DNA from: Bosea vestrisii | GTDB lineage: Bacteria; Pseudomonadota; Alphaproteobacteria; Rhizobiales; Beijerinckiaceae | Assembly (NCBI RefSeq): GCF_030144325.1 | Contig: NZ_CP126307.1 | Location: forward strand, 3,738,501 to 3,802,500 | Reading direction: 5' to 3' | Length of the DNA: 64,000 bases | Part shown: positions 9,055-17,818 of the stretch, piece by piece | Layout: every line of letters starts with the position of its first letter | Numbering within the stretch: position 1 is the stretch's first letter | The notes under the pieces: model-generated | Database searches by the model: none | Told to the model about the DNA's origin: nothing | What the model saw: the letters and a program-made list of their open reading frames with translations, nothing else | Translations under genes and position numbers: made by a program

Positions 9055-11423
9055 GCGTCCTGCCTCGAAGCGGTGGCTGCGGCACCGGCTGCAAGCGCAA
9101 CGCCCCAGTGATGATCGAGGCCGGTCAAGGCGGCGGCCGCGGCGAGGTAGCGTGGCAGCATGTCGCCGGCACCGGCCCTGAGCCGACGATAGGCGGCGCC
9201 GAAGCCGGTATCCCGGGGATCGGCGAGCGCGCGGGCGGCGAAGGGTATCTCGGCGAAGGCGGCGTCGGCTTCGCGCAGCACCATCTGCGCCAACAGCAGG
9301 CGGCTATAATTTTCGAGTGTCGCGCGGAGCGTTTTGCTGCGCCCCTTCGCGTCACTTGCGGGACCGAGCAATGCATCGATCTGTGCCGTGAGGCCGGCCA
9401 GAGCCGGAGCGAGGCTCTCGACATGCATCAGAGAGCCGGCGAAATGGCGGCTCGTCGCCGTGAGGCGCTGCGCGCCGCGCACGGGATCGCCGCCGCGATG
9501 GGCGCGTGCGGCAAGGTCCGGATACCCCGCCACCTGTTCCCAGGCCCGAATGAGATCAGCGGCTGCGAGCGCCTGCTCGACCTCGCGTCGCAAGCCGGCG
9601 AAATGGCCGTGCAGCAGGATGATCTCGCCCGGCGTCACTTCGCCGAGCCGCCGGGCCAGCTCATCGGTGATCGCCGCCGGCTGGCTCGCTTGCTGCGCGG
9701 CTTCGCCAAGCTCGCTGCGCATGCGAGCGACCGCTTCGAGGCCCGGTGCCGGCTGCCGTTGCGGCTGGCGTCGCAAGTCGAGCAGAAGGGTGTCCAGCGG
9801 CGACAGCCGGCGCTGGCCGCTACGCGCGGCGGCGTCCGCCACCGCCTGTTCGACTTCGGTGGCAAGGCTGGCGTTGAGCCAGCCCTGATGGGCACTCGCG
9901 GCAACGTCGTGCAGCAGGCGCATCGCCCGTCGGTCATGGCCAGCGAGTGCCATCGCTTCGCGGGCGAGCACTTGCGGGAGATTGGGGTCCTCGTACCAGG
10001 CGAGCAGCCGCTCCAGCGTCGCCTCTTCGCGGGCGGTTCCGGGTAGAGGCAAAGCGAGGCGCACGGCGCAGGCGCGTCTCGCCAGCTGTGGCTGTGCGAT
10101 CGCCCGCAGCAGCATGGCGATCTGCTCGTCGAGCGTGCGTTCGCCGAGCTCGTCCGTCCGCGCCGGATCGATACCGGCGGTCGCCGCCAGCGCGTCGAGC
10201 AGACTTGCCGGTGCGGCGTCCTTGGCGCGCCCGTCGAGCCGCGCGAACGGCCCGACGGGCGCGTGCGTCGCGCGTCCGGATATCTCGTCCAGCATGGTAG
10301 CAAGTCGCGCCGGCTGGAGAGCGCTCGTGGCGCGCCACAGCCCATCGGCCAGTCGTCCTGCGGCGAGCGCGAGATCATCATGCAGCGGAGCGCTGTTTCC
10401 GGCCTCTGCGACGACCAGGGCGTTGCCGCCGCTTGCGCCGAGCGTCAATTCGGTCGCGGTCGAGGCGGCATAGCCCTGGCGGTGCGAGGTCACGGCGAAG
10501 GCCCCACCCTGCCAGCGCAGTGTCATCGGCGCACCGCTGATCGCCTCGCCTTCGCCAGCCCACGTCAGCTGGCGGCGCGGCGCGGCGAAGACGATGATCT
10601 CGTCACCCTCCACCCAATCAGGCAGAGCGATGCCAGCGCTGCCGTCGGCCTTAGCCTGCGGACGGAGCATGCGAAAGCCGCGGCGCAGCGCGGCAAGACG
10701 GCCAAGGCCGGTCGCATCGACGTCGCGCTGGTCGGTGAGCGAGGCGGCGAGCAGGTCGAGCTCGGTCTCGATGGCGAGCCGAAGTTCCTGATCGATCTGG
10801 CCCAGCGCCTGCCTGGCCTCGCGCATCGCTGCCGGCAGATGCGCCACCAGAAGCCCCTCGGACGCAGCCTCGGCATCGTCGCCGCTGAAGGAGAGCGTCA
10901 GCCCTTCCGCCGAGCCGCTACGGATCGCGACCATCTGGGTCAGGGCAGCTCGCTCATCCTCGGGATTGAGGAAGGGGCCGACCAGCAGACGAAAGCCTTC
11001 GGCCTCCGAGCCGCTGGCCTGGTTGAAGCCCGAGGCCAGCACCGCATTCTCTGCGTCGGATTGTACGCCGGCCGGCTCGCTTTGCAGCGCGAGCGCCCCG
11101 TCGGCGTCACGATGAACCCGCATCAGCGATAGGCCCGGGGTGCGCCGGTCCGCGTCAGTGAGCGAAAGCCTTTCGTCGAGCTGGGCGGGAATCGCAGTTA
11201 GCCGGCCATCCGCGTTCAACGTCACGGCATGGAGGGCTCGGCTTCCCGCCGGCAGCTTGCCGTGCAGCGGCGCGGTTCCTGCGTCGGCGGCGGCGATCAG
11301 GCTGATACGCCCCCCGGCCTCCTCGGCCGCAAGGAAACGGATCGGAGCGCTTTGTCGCCAGATCGCGGCGACATGGCGCGAGCCGTCCCAGATGATAGCG
11401 ACAGGCGCCACGGAGGAAGTCAC
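9051..11423 (-). CDS. Large protein of unknown function coupled to SrfB-like gene
   Basis: The open frame reaches back to 11576, but its first ~50 residues look non-coding. A GTG at 11423 (reading MTSSVAPVAIIWDG) is my preferred start and gives 790 residues. The N-terminal half is mixed alpha/beta; the C-terminal half is alanine- and leucine-rich and mostly helical, suggesting alpha-solenoid or coiled-coil packing. I see no Walker A motif, signal peptide or membrane span, so it is not an obvious SrfC-type GTPase. Its stop overlaps the start of the SrfB-like ATPase by four bases, strong evidence that the two products act together. Function unknown. Confidence 0.68.
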   Translation of the reverse strand: MTSSVAPVAIIWDGSRHVAAIWRQSAPIRFLAAEEAGGRISLIAAADAGTAPLHGKLPAGSRALHAVTLNADGRLTAIPAQLDERLSLTDADRRTPGLSLMRVHRDADGALALQSEPAGVQSDAENAVLASGFNQASGSEAEGFRLLVGPFLNPEDERAALTQMVAIRSGSAEGLTLSFSGDDAEAASEGLLVAHLPAAMREARQALGQIDQELRLAIETELDLLAASLTDQRDVDATGLGRLAALRRGFRMLRPQAKADGSAGIALPDWVEGDEIIVFAAPRRQLTWAGEGEAISGAPMTLRWQGGAFAVTSHRQGYAASTATELTLGASGGNALVVAEAGNSAPLHDDLALAAGRLADGLWRATSALQPARLATMLDEISGRATHAPVGPFARLDGRAKDAAPASLLDALAATAGIDPARTDELGERTLDEQIAMLLRAIAQPQLARRACAVRLALPLPGTAREEATLERLLAWYEDPNLPQVLAREAMALAGHDRRAMRLLHDVAASAHQGWLNASLATEVEQAVADAAARSGQRRLSPLDTLLLDLRRQPQRQPAPGLEAVARMRSELGEAAQQASQPAAITDELARRLGEVTPGEIILLHGHFAGLRREVEQALAAADLIRAWEQVAGYPDLAARAHRGGDPVRGAQRLTATSRHFAGSLMHVESLAPALAGLTAQIDALLGPASDAKGRSKTLRATLENYSRLLLAQMVLREADAAFAEIPFAARALADPRDTGFGAAYRRLRAGAGDMLPRYLAAAAALTGLDHHWGVALAAGAAATASRQDA

Positions 11424-11626
11424 GAAAACAGGCTCCGGGAAAGACGAATGAGGCGGGATGACGCAGGGCGACCTTGCGCGATGGTCCGGCGTCTTGCAAG
11501 AGATGCTCTGGGGCCGACATTCGTTGTACGGGCCTGATCTTGCGGCCGGCTGGCTGCGACTTCCGAGACCTGCCAAGCCGGCTTGCTGGAGAGGGCGGCG
11601 CGTATGTTGACACGGAGCGGGATGCG

Positions 11627-12203
11627 ATGACGGCGGAATCGGTTTGCTTTGCCGCCTTGCCGGCCGCCTTGCCGGTCACGCTCTTCCAGGCGGCTGCCGG
11701 CGAGGGCGTCGCGACCCGCACGCTGGCACTGTCGGATTCCTCGGATGGATCGCCGCGCACGATTGCGGCAAGCTTCCTCGCGCCGCGCGTGCTGCCGCGC
11801 CTGTTCCGTGAGTCGGCTCAGGCCGCCTCGGAGGCGCAGGCGGCATTGACGGGCGCCGGGCGGCTGATCGTCCTGCTGCCGGCCGGCCGCTATGACGATG
11901 GTGTCTGGGCCCCGATCATCGAGCGCATCCTGCTCGGCCTCGATAGCGCTGCGGCGCGTCCGCGCGAGATCGCTTTCGCCTGGAGCGGGCTCGAACCCTT
12001 CCTGGCTCCCCTTCGGGCGTCGTGCACAGGATGTCTGGAGCGATCCACGCCTCGTCCCGGCGCTGCTCGGCGTGCTGGAACGCTCCGCTCGCTCCCTCAC
12101 CTCCGTGCTCGAAGCGGCCAAGGACGTTCGCCGCGGCCTGATCAGGTTCGAGCCTGCGGGCGAAGGAGCAGGGCCGGCGCAGGCGGCGCTCGCGCTGGCC
12201 TGA
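11627..12203 (+). CDS. Unknown protein, divergent from SrfB operon, one apparent frameshift
   Basis: A plus-strand gene starts at ATG 11627 and reads well to about 12014 (phrases such as GRLIVLLPAGRYDDGVW and EIAFAWSGLEPFLAP). Then the frame degrades into arginine/proline-rich text. The next frame takes over at about 12018 with RRAQDVWSDPRLVPALLG and ends at 12203 after a helical, alanine-rich tail. Dropping one G from the GGG at 12015-12017 joins them into a protein of about 191 residues. I do not recognise it. It has no signal peptide. It faces away from the SrfB-linked gene across a 200-base gap and converges on the exported protein downstream, 16 bases stop to stop. Confidence 0.6.
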
Positions 12204-12219
12204 ACGCATAGGCGGGCGG

Positions 12220-14046
12220 CTACTTCCAGACCAACGCGTTGGCGAGGTCGCGCCGGCCGCATTCCAGCGACATGGCGTTGACGGCGGCGCGGTAGCCCTG
12301 CATCGAATAGACCACATGGGCCGGGCGCCCCTCGGGCGTGGTGCCGCTGATCTCCAGCGTCGTGCCTCGATTGTAGCCGGCGACCGCGTCCATATCGAGG
12401 ATCGGCTGGCCGTTCGAACCTTGTTTCATCGGGCGGATGAAGTTGCCGGAAGCGGTCGGGGCGGCATTGAGCCGGCGCGTCGCGCCGCCCTCGTTGATCA
12501 CGGCCTCGAACGGCGCGCCGGGCTTGTAATAGCGCTTGTCCTCGATCAGGTGCTGGAGATCGTTGGTCCCGCCGCTGCTGGCCTGCAGCAGGATGAAGGG
12601 CGCCTGTTCGCGCCAATAGCGCGGTGATGCCTGCTGCGCAGCGGTATAGGCGAAGCAGGTGCGCTGGCCGGTGCGCGGGTCCTCGGAGACGCTGGCGTAC
12701 CAGTCCTGGAACCGGCGCAGCAGCCTGCCGGGCGCTTCGGGCACCAGCATGTCCTTGGTGTCGACCGCGCGAGCCCGCAGCTGGAAGTCCTGCGCGACGG
12801 GGCCGGCGCTGCCGACCCGGATCGTGTATTCGCCGGCGCCGAGCTTGTAGCGCCGCAGGTTCGGGCGGCTCGGATTGGCGATGTGGATGGTCTTCATCGG
12901 GGTGTTGTTGCGGCCGAGCACGTCCACGGGCACGGTCGGGTGCGGACCACGGACGCTGCCGGTCGGAATATCGACCTCGACATAGGATTCCTGCGCGACC
13001 AGGAAGGGATATTGCTGCAGCGCCCGGCCGCCTTCGATGCGCGCATTGATCCGCATCGGCGTCTGGTCGAGCCGCGGCGTCTGAGCCTCCGGGCCGAGCG
13101 CAGCCCATTGCTGCATCGTCGGCAGCTCGTCGAGCGTGACCAGCCCGTCCTCGGAGACGGGCGTCGTGTCCCTGCGGTTGACGCTGACCGAAATCCGGTA
13201 GCCCAGCGGGCGTGGATCGACGGTGACCATGCCGTCCCAGCGCTTGTCCTCGGCGCTGGCGGGGTCGTGCGCGATCACGAGCGTGACATGGCGCGCGGCC
13301 CGGATCTTGGTCTCCCGCTCCTCGGCATTCTGCTTGCTGAGTGCGCGCCGCAGCTTGTCGGAGAAGAACTCCTGCCAGCCGGGGCTGACGGGCAACCCGC
13401 TCAGCATCCTGACGGAGAGCGTGACGGGATTGGAGGTGTCGACCGAGGCTTGCCAGACGCCGGCGGCGACACGGTTGAAAAGCTCGTCGGTAGAGCTGTA
13501 CTCCTCGCCGATGAAATCCTGCGAGACGGTGAAGGGGTCGAGGCTCGGCGAGCAGCTCTCATAGCCGTTCCAGCCATGCGCCGACAGATTGAAGCGCGCC
13601 GCCGCGCCGACCTTCTGGCCCGATGCGCGGACTTCGATCTGGATCTTGCTGAGCTGTTCCTTGTTGTCGCCCGCCATCGGGTTGTCGAGGACCCCGGTGT
13701 CGACGATGCCCTTGATCGGGTCGATGTCGAGCCAGGGCGCCATCGAGACCCCGGGAATGTTCGAGAACGCAGCCCGAATCTGCTGCATGATATTGTTGCC
13801 CTGGTCGGTCGTGAAGGCGTCGCGGGTCGCAGGGCGCGAGGCTATGCCGATGGCGACCGGCAGCTTGAGCTGCGGGCATTGCTGCTGGATGCGCTGCCAG
13901 AGGAGCTGGGCGGCGGAGCCGAACGGGTTGTACGGGTCGAACCCGGCCATCATCTGCGTCTGCGCCGTAACCCCCACCGGCGATGCCGCCGTGAGGCAGG
14001 CAACCGTCAGGCAAAGGATCCGTCTCGTCAGCGCTCGCGCAGTCAT
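12220..14046 (-). CDS. Exported protein of unknown function (608 aa)
   Basis: The ATG at 14046 starts a clear Sec signal peptide (RRILCLTVACLTAASPVGVTAQ, cut near residue 30); a further upstream ATG at 14079 would push the signal inward. The mature protein has four cysteines (CPQL, ESCSPS, RTCFAY, LECGRR), compatible with two disulphides. A central beta-rich region (YKLGAGEYTIRVG) looks like a sandwich domain. I recognise no catalytic motif. Being periplasmic and adjacent to a transpeptidase and SrfB-like cluster, it could be an envelope component of the same system, but it is separated by a convergent gene, so the link is inference. Confidence 0.75.
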   Translation of the reverse strand: MTARALTRRILCLTVACLTAASPVGVTAQTQMMAGFDPYNPFGSAAQLLWQRIQQQCPQLKLPVAIGIASRPATRDAFTTDQGNNIMQQIRAAFSNIPGVSMAPWLDIDPIKGIVDTGVLDNPMAGDNKEQLSKIQIEVRASGQKVGAAARFNLSAHGWNGYESCSPSLDPFTVSQDFIGEEYSSTDELFNRVAAGVWQASVDTSNPVTLSVRMLSGLPVSPGWQEFFSDKLRRALSKQNAEERETKIRAARHVTLVIAHDPASAEDKRWDGMVTVDPRPLGYRISVSVNRRDTTPVSEDGLVTLDELPTMQQWAALGPEAQTPRLDQTPMRINARIEGGRALQQYPFLVAQESYVEVDIPTGSVRGPHPTVPVDVLGRNNTPMKTIHIANPSRPNLRRYKLGAGEYTIRVGSAGPVAQDFQLRARAVDTKDMLVPEAPGRLLRRFQDWYASVSEDPRTGQRTCFAYTAAQQASPRYWREQAPFILLQASSGGTNDLQHLIEDKRYYKPGAPFEAVINEGGATRRLNAAPTASGNFIRPMKQGSNGQPILDMDAVAGYNRGTTLEISGTTPEGRPAHVVYSMQGYRAAVNAMSLECGRRDLANALVWK

Positions 14047-14112
14047 CTCGGTTCGATACTCATGGGGTCCCCCTCGCATGCGAGGGAGGACCGGTTCTCA
14101 TTCCGTCTCGGC

Positions 14113-14568
14113 TCAGATGCCAGACGCTTCGTTCGTCGCCAGATTGACCTCGACCTGGTCGGTGCCGGCGGCCTTGCCTTCGCGGGTCACGCTGCGCTCG
14201 ACGACGCGGATGCGCTGGCCCTGGCTGTTGTTGTAGGTGCGGACGGTGCGGGCGCGGACGGTGACGGCCTGGCCGCTCGAATTGCGGAAGCGCTGGACGT
14301 TCGAGCCGCCCGAGCGTGCGGCGATGTAGGCCGCCTCGCGAGCGCGCTCCTTCTCGATCGCGTCGGCGATCACCAGGCCGGCAACGCCGCCGATCAAGGC
14401 GCCGATCAGGGCACCGCGGCCGCCGCCGACTGCGCCGCCGAGCAGAGCGCCGGCACCGGCGCCCATTGCGCCGCCCGCAGCGACACGTTCCTGCGACCCG
14501 GTGCAGCCGCCGAGCAGGAGCGCGCCCGCGACGAGGATGGTTCCGGCCTTCATGGTCTTGGCATGCAT
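14113..14568 (-). CDS. Glycine-zipper lipoprotein
   Basis: 151 residues. A lipoprotein signal peptide ends in a good lipobox, LLGGC, placing the lipidated cysteine near residue 22. Next comes a glycine zipper with small residues every fourth position (GGAMGAGAGALLGGAVGGG, then LIGALIGGVAGLV), of the type in outer-membrane 17-kDa antigen/SlyB-like lipoproteins. The C-terminal part is hydrophilic and beta-prone (RTVRTYNNSQGQRIRVVERSV). It should sit in the envelope. The ATG at 14568 is used; an internal ATG at 14553 is possible. Same strand as the exported protein, 66 bases upstream of it. Confidence 0.82.
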   Translation of the reverse strand: MHAKTMKAGTILVAGALLLGGCTGSQERVAAGGAMGAGAGALLGGAVGGGRGALIGALIGGVAGLVIADAIEKERAREAAYIAARSGGSNVQRFRNSSGQAVTVRARTVRTYNNSQGQRIRVVERSVTREGKAAGTDQVEVNLATNEASGI

Positions 14569-14933
14569 CACGTCACCCCAGTAAAAGGTTGTTTCCAAAA
14601 TCCATGGCGCCTGCAATCTGTCAGCTCTTGCATCCGGCAGAGCGAGTTTCGCAAAACCCGGGCAAGACCATACGGCGCCACACCCGGCATCTCTTCCATA
14701 TTGGCCATTTCTGGGCAAGGGCCAGCGCAGTTTGTGACAATTTCGACAATCTTTAAAATGTTCGCACGCCATAACCCGCCGTGAAAGCCAAGAAAAACCG
14801 GGACTGAAGGGCTGCCGCACAGCCGCTGCTCCGCCGCATCGACCATCGGCGGTGCGATATCTTTAAAAACGCGGGGTTCATCTTTAATGCTTTTCCGGCA
14901 GCTGTGGTTAATTCGCCGCGGTGCGCTGTGTCC
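14569..14933. other. 365-base intergenic stretch, low GC, three ATCTTTAA copies
   Basis: No gene seen. The stretch is less GC-rich than its surroundings. It carries the octamer ATCTTTAA three times, all plus strand, at 14749-14756, 14859-14866 and 14880-14887. It should hold the promoter of the glycine-zipper lipoprotein gene and the end of the P450 transcript. I cannot assign a regulator to the repeats. Confidence 0.5.
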
Positions 14934-16361
14934 CTACCGCGATGAGTGACGTTCCGTCACGCGCATCGGCATCCCGTCACGTGGGCGCAGCGTGATGCGC
15001 TGGGTCGGCATCGGGGCCTCCTCGTTCGCATAGTCGAAGCGCAGGCGCCGGAGCAGCATGGCGAGCACGATCACCGCCTCCACCATGGCGAATTGCAGGC
15101 CGATGCAGATTCGAGGGCCGGCACCGAACGGCAGATAGGCATAGCGCGGGATGATCTCACGGGCTCCGGGCAGGAAGCGCTCGGGCCGGAAACGATCGGG
15201 TGCCTCCCACAACGTCTCGTGCCGATGCAGAAGATAGGGCGAGATCACGACAAGTGCGCCCTTCGGGATGACGCAATGTCCGGCCGCGACATCGTCGGCC
15301 AGTGCCGTCCGCGACAGGGATGGGACGGGAGGATAGAGTCGCATCGCTTCCTCGATCACCGCGCGGGTGAGGGAAAGGCGTTCGCCGGACAGGGCTGCGG
15401 CGGCGATATCCTCGCCGGCTGCATCGATCTCGGCCTCGAGCGCGTCGCGCACATCCGGTGCGAGCGATACCAGGTAGAGCGACCAGGTCAGGGCGTTCGC
15501 GGTCGTCTCGTGGCCAGCGCCGATGAAGGTGACGATGTTGGCGCCGACCTCGGCCTCGCTGAGCCCTGTGCCTGTCTCGGGGTCGCGCGCGGCGAGAAGC
15601 GCGTCGAGCAGGTCGGGTTTTTCTGGCTGCCAGCCTGCGTCGGCATGGAGCGCCTGCCGCTCGGCGATGATCGCCTTGACCTGCGCTTCGAAGAAAGAGA
15701 TCGCCGGCCGTGCCATCCAGCGACCGATGCGCGGCAGCCAGGTCGGCGCGCCGAGCACGTCGAGCGGATCGATCCGGCCTTGTGTCTCGAAATAGCGCGT
15801 CAGGGCCTTGCCGAAAGCGTCGGCGCCACCGGCGATCGCGTTCGAAAACATCGTCTCGGCGAGGATGTCGTAGGTCATGCGGGTCATGTCGGTCGAGATA
15901 TCGACGATGCGGCCGCTGCGCCGGCGCAGCATGCGGGCAACCGTCCGCTCGGCCGGCGCGACCATGCGCTCGGCCAGCGCTGCGACGGAGCGCGGCGTGA
16001 ACAGCGGGGCCAGCGTCCGCCGCGCCCGTTTCCAGGCTTCGCCCTCGGCCGTCAGCAAGCCTTCGCCGAGCCCGGGCGCCAGGATCGTGCGCTGGAGATC
16101 GTCCTTTCGGTAGTTGGCCGCGTTCTCGACGAGCACATGGCGGACCGCGTCGGGGTCGGAGATGACGACGCCGTAGCCGAACAGGCCCTCGCCGGCGACG
16201 ATCGGCTCGCGGAAGTGCCGCGTGCGCCAGATCGTCAACGGGTTGCGGCGTAGGCGCAGCAGCAGTTCGAGCCGGCCGAACTCGCGTTCTTCCGGAACCG
16301 GGGCCGGAGGGCGACGCCGGCGGGAATGAGCGGTCGGCATGGCTGCATCCGCTGCAATCAT
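14934..16361 (-). CDS. Cytochrome P450
   Basis: 475 residues, full length for a soluble bacterial P450. The haem-binding loop is FGAGPRICIG with Cys419 as axial ligand. The oxygen-activating I helix reads AGHETT, and the K-helix ExxR is in EEAMRLYPP. Order and spacing are normal. It resembles the CYP4/CYP102-like fatty-acid or terpene hydroxylase style more than CYP101, but the substrate cannot be told. No ferredoxin or reductase gene is next to it, so electrons must come from elsewhere. The N-terminal 30 residues are arginine/proline-rich; a later ATG (MPTAHSRR) is an alternative start. Confidence 0.92.
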   Translation of the reverse strand: MIAADAAMPTAHSRRRRPPAPVPEEREFGRLELLLRLRRNPLTIWRTRHFREPIVAGEGLFGYGVVISDPDAVRHVLVENAANYRKDDLQRTILAPGLGEGLLTAEGEAWKRARRTLAPLFTPRSVAALAERMVAPAERTVARMLRRRSGRIVDISTDMTRMTYDILAETMFSNAIAGGADAFGKALTRYFETQGRIDPLDVLGAPTWLPRIGRWMARPAISFFEAQVKAIIAERQALHADAGWQPEKPDLLDALLAARDPETGTGLSEAEVGANIVTFIGAGHETTANALTWSLYLVSLAPDVRDALEAEIDAAGEDIAAAALSGERLSLTRAVIEEAMRLYPPVPSLSRTALADDVAAGHCVIPKGALVVISPYLLHRHETLWEAPDRFRPERFLPGAREIIPRYAYLPFGAGPRICIGLQFAMVEAVIVLAMLLRRLRFDYANEEAPMPTQRITLRPRDGMPMRVTERHSSR

Positions 16362-16571
16362 CAGATCTCTCCTTCGAGCTGAAACCTGTCGGCTCAGGCC
16401 GACCCGATTGGAACCGGTCCCGGCGGCGACAGTCTCCTGCCGGTTTCAGGCATTCCGAAGGCGCAAGCCGCGTGCCACTCGATCTGCGATTGTTGCATTG
16501 CAGAGAATAATCCGCGCAATCTTGTGCAGTGCACAATAGATGCTATTTTAGGTGTCCAAGGAGCCACCGTG

Positions 16572-16853
16572 ATGCCCGAGTACAAGAATCCTCCCCCGCG
16601 CATTCTGCGCCCGCGCAAAGAGCTGCCGACCCTCGAAGAGGCGGTGACGGCGGCGCAGTGCATGAGCGATTCGCCGGAACAGCAGGCCGAGCTCGCCGCC
16701 CAGCTGATGGGCGTTACCGTCGCCGAGGTCGTGCCGCTGATCCGCAAGGCCGCGCATCGCACCACCGTGATGACCCCGAACCGCTCCGTCGTCGTGGTCC
16801 GTCGGCCGACCCGGACCTTCTCGCCGCGCCTCGCCGAGGCGATGCGTCGCTGA
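16572..16853 (+). CDS. Small conserved-looking hypothetical protein (93 aa)
   Basis: The ATG at 16572 (MPEYKNPPPRILRPRK) is favoured over an upstream in-frame ATG at 16524 because the extra 16 residues look like leader DNA. The central part is helical (EEAVTAAQCMSD, QQAELAAQLMGV) and resembles a small helix-turn-helix-like module, followed by a basic tail (VVVVRRPTRTF). There is no signal peptide. It is divergent from the P450 gene and followed by a good terminator, so it is a one-gene unit. I do not recognise the family; DNA binding is only a possibility. Confidence 0.65.
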   Translation: MPEYKNPPPRILRPRKELPTLEEAVTAAQCMSDSPEQQAELAAQLMGVTVAEVVPLIRKAAHRTTVMTPNRSVVVVRRPTRTFSPRLAEAMRR

Positions 16854-16892
16854 CCTGCGCGCTTCGCGCCGCCATCTCCCGATATCGGCGAG

Positions 16893-16923
16893 CGCCGGAG
16901 ACCTGGAAGGGCTCCGGCGTTTT
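16893..16923 (+). terminator. Rho-independent terminator
   Basis: Perfect 8-bp stem CGCCGGAG (16893-16900) / CTCCGGCG (16912-16919) with an 11-base loop, followed by TTTT and further T-rich sequence. It lies 40 bases after the stop of the 93-aa gene and before the convergent cueR stop. Confidence 0.85.
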
Positions 16924-16958
16924 GCTTTGTGTTTTACCGTGACGTCTACGCGGTCGGT

Positions 16959-17351
16959 TCAGTTCCGAGCCCCGATCTCGTCGAGGATCGGGCAGTCCGG
17001 CCGCTTGTCGCCATGGCAATGGCTGGCGAGATGGCGCAGCGTCGCCGCCATCGCCTGCAGTGCCGCAGCCTTCTCCTCCAGCTCCGCGACGTGCTTCAAG
17101 GCGAGCTGCTTGACGTCGGCACTGGCCCGCGAGCGGTCGCGCCAGAGGGCCAGCAGAGACCCGGTCTCGTCGACCGAGAAACCGAGGCTGCGGGCACGGC
17201 GCACGAAGCGCAGCGTATGGACGTTCGGCGCGGCATAGACCCGGTAGCCCGATTGCGAGCGCGCCGGCGGTTCGATCAGCCCGATCTGCTCGTAATAGCG
17301 GATCATCTTGGCGCTGACGCCTGAAGCCTCCGCGGCTTGTCCGATGTTCAT
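16959..17351 (-). CDS. cueR: CueR-type Cu(I)-responsive MerR regulator
   Basis: 130 residues. The MerR winged-helix N-terminus (MNIGQAAEASGVSAKMIRYYE) is followed by the dimerisation helix and a C-terminal metal loop with Cys-x7-Cys (CHGDKRPDC). In CueR this cysteine pair binds Cu(I) or Ag(I). It should activate a 19-bp-spacer promoter by untwisting it. Its usual target, a copper P-type ATPase gene, lies directly upstream on the same strand but is reduced to a remnant, while the CueR-type promoter at 17670-17700 is intact. Any other targets are outside the local neighbourhood. Confidence 0.9.
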   Translation of the reverse strand: MNIGQAAEASGVSAKMIRYYEQIGLIEPPARSQSGYRVYAAPNVHTLRFVRRARSLGFSVDETGSLLALWRDRSRASADVKQLALKHVAELEEKAAALQAMAATLRHLASHCHGDKRPDCPILDEIGARN

Positions 17352-17352
17352 C

Positions 17353-17637
17353 CTACCCTCCCAAAAGCCGTGGCCGGCGCTGCCAAAGTAAGGTCCTGCC
17401 GCAACGCAAAGCGGCGCAGCCTGAGCACGCTGACACGGGAAAAGCCATGGCCGAGCTGGCGAAGCCCGGCGACATCAAGACGCCCCAGAGCGGGTAGTCG
17501 GCGCTCAGCACGCCCGGCACGGAGCGCAGCGCCTTTTCGACCGATCCGACACCGGCCGCGGAGGTCATTCCGTTGGCGGGAATATCGGTCACGCTGGGCC
17601 TGCTTGCAGGCACTTCATGCTTCGCATGCATCGTCAT
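17353..17637 (-). pseudogene. Gutted copper P-type ATPase (copA) remnant
   Basis: A 94-codon frame begins with a recognisable heavy-metal-associated domain start (VTDIPANGMTSAAGVGSVEK, then ALRSVPGVLSAD). The usual CxxC reads S-A-A-G, so the metal site is lost. After LSAD the ATPase similarity stops. Further on, another frame gives VSVLRLRRFALRQ, which matches the end of CopA-type ATPases (normally NALRLRRF). So the two ends of a copA gene appear joined with roughly 700 codons missing, just ahead of cueR. A good ribosome site (AAGGAAGG) precedes the ATG at 17637. Not expected to transport copper. Confidence 0.72.
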
Positions 17638-17669
17638 GACGCATCACCTTCCTTCTCTCGCTTGGAAGA

Positions 17670-17700
17670 TGGCTACACCTTGCCATCCTGGGAAGGTCAA
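17670..17700 (-). promoter_or_regulatory. CueR-type promoter/operator
   Basis: On the minus strand TTGACC (17700-17695) and TAGCCA (17675-17670) are separated by 19 bases, the overlong spacer typical of MerR-activated promoters. The spacer holds the near-palindrome ACCTTCCC-N5-GGCAAGGT, centred at 17687, matching CueR/HmrR sites with one mismatch. It drives the copA remnant and then cueR, so cueR is probably autoregulated. Confidence 0.83.
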
Positions 17701-17818
17701 GCGCTGCCTTTTGGACTGCCGCGGCGGTGCGATCGGCTTCCCAGGCAGAAACCGGGTGTCGCGAGCCACTGCCGATGCGTTTCATCGCTGCGGATAGAAC
17801 GGGTGAAGGACGTAGAAC

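Noticed and set aside
11420..13108. Minus-strand 562-aa frame crossing two genes
   Set aside because: Arg/Pro-rich and spans the divergent unknown and part of the exported protein gene in the wrong frame; shadow of GC-rich coding DNA.
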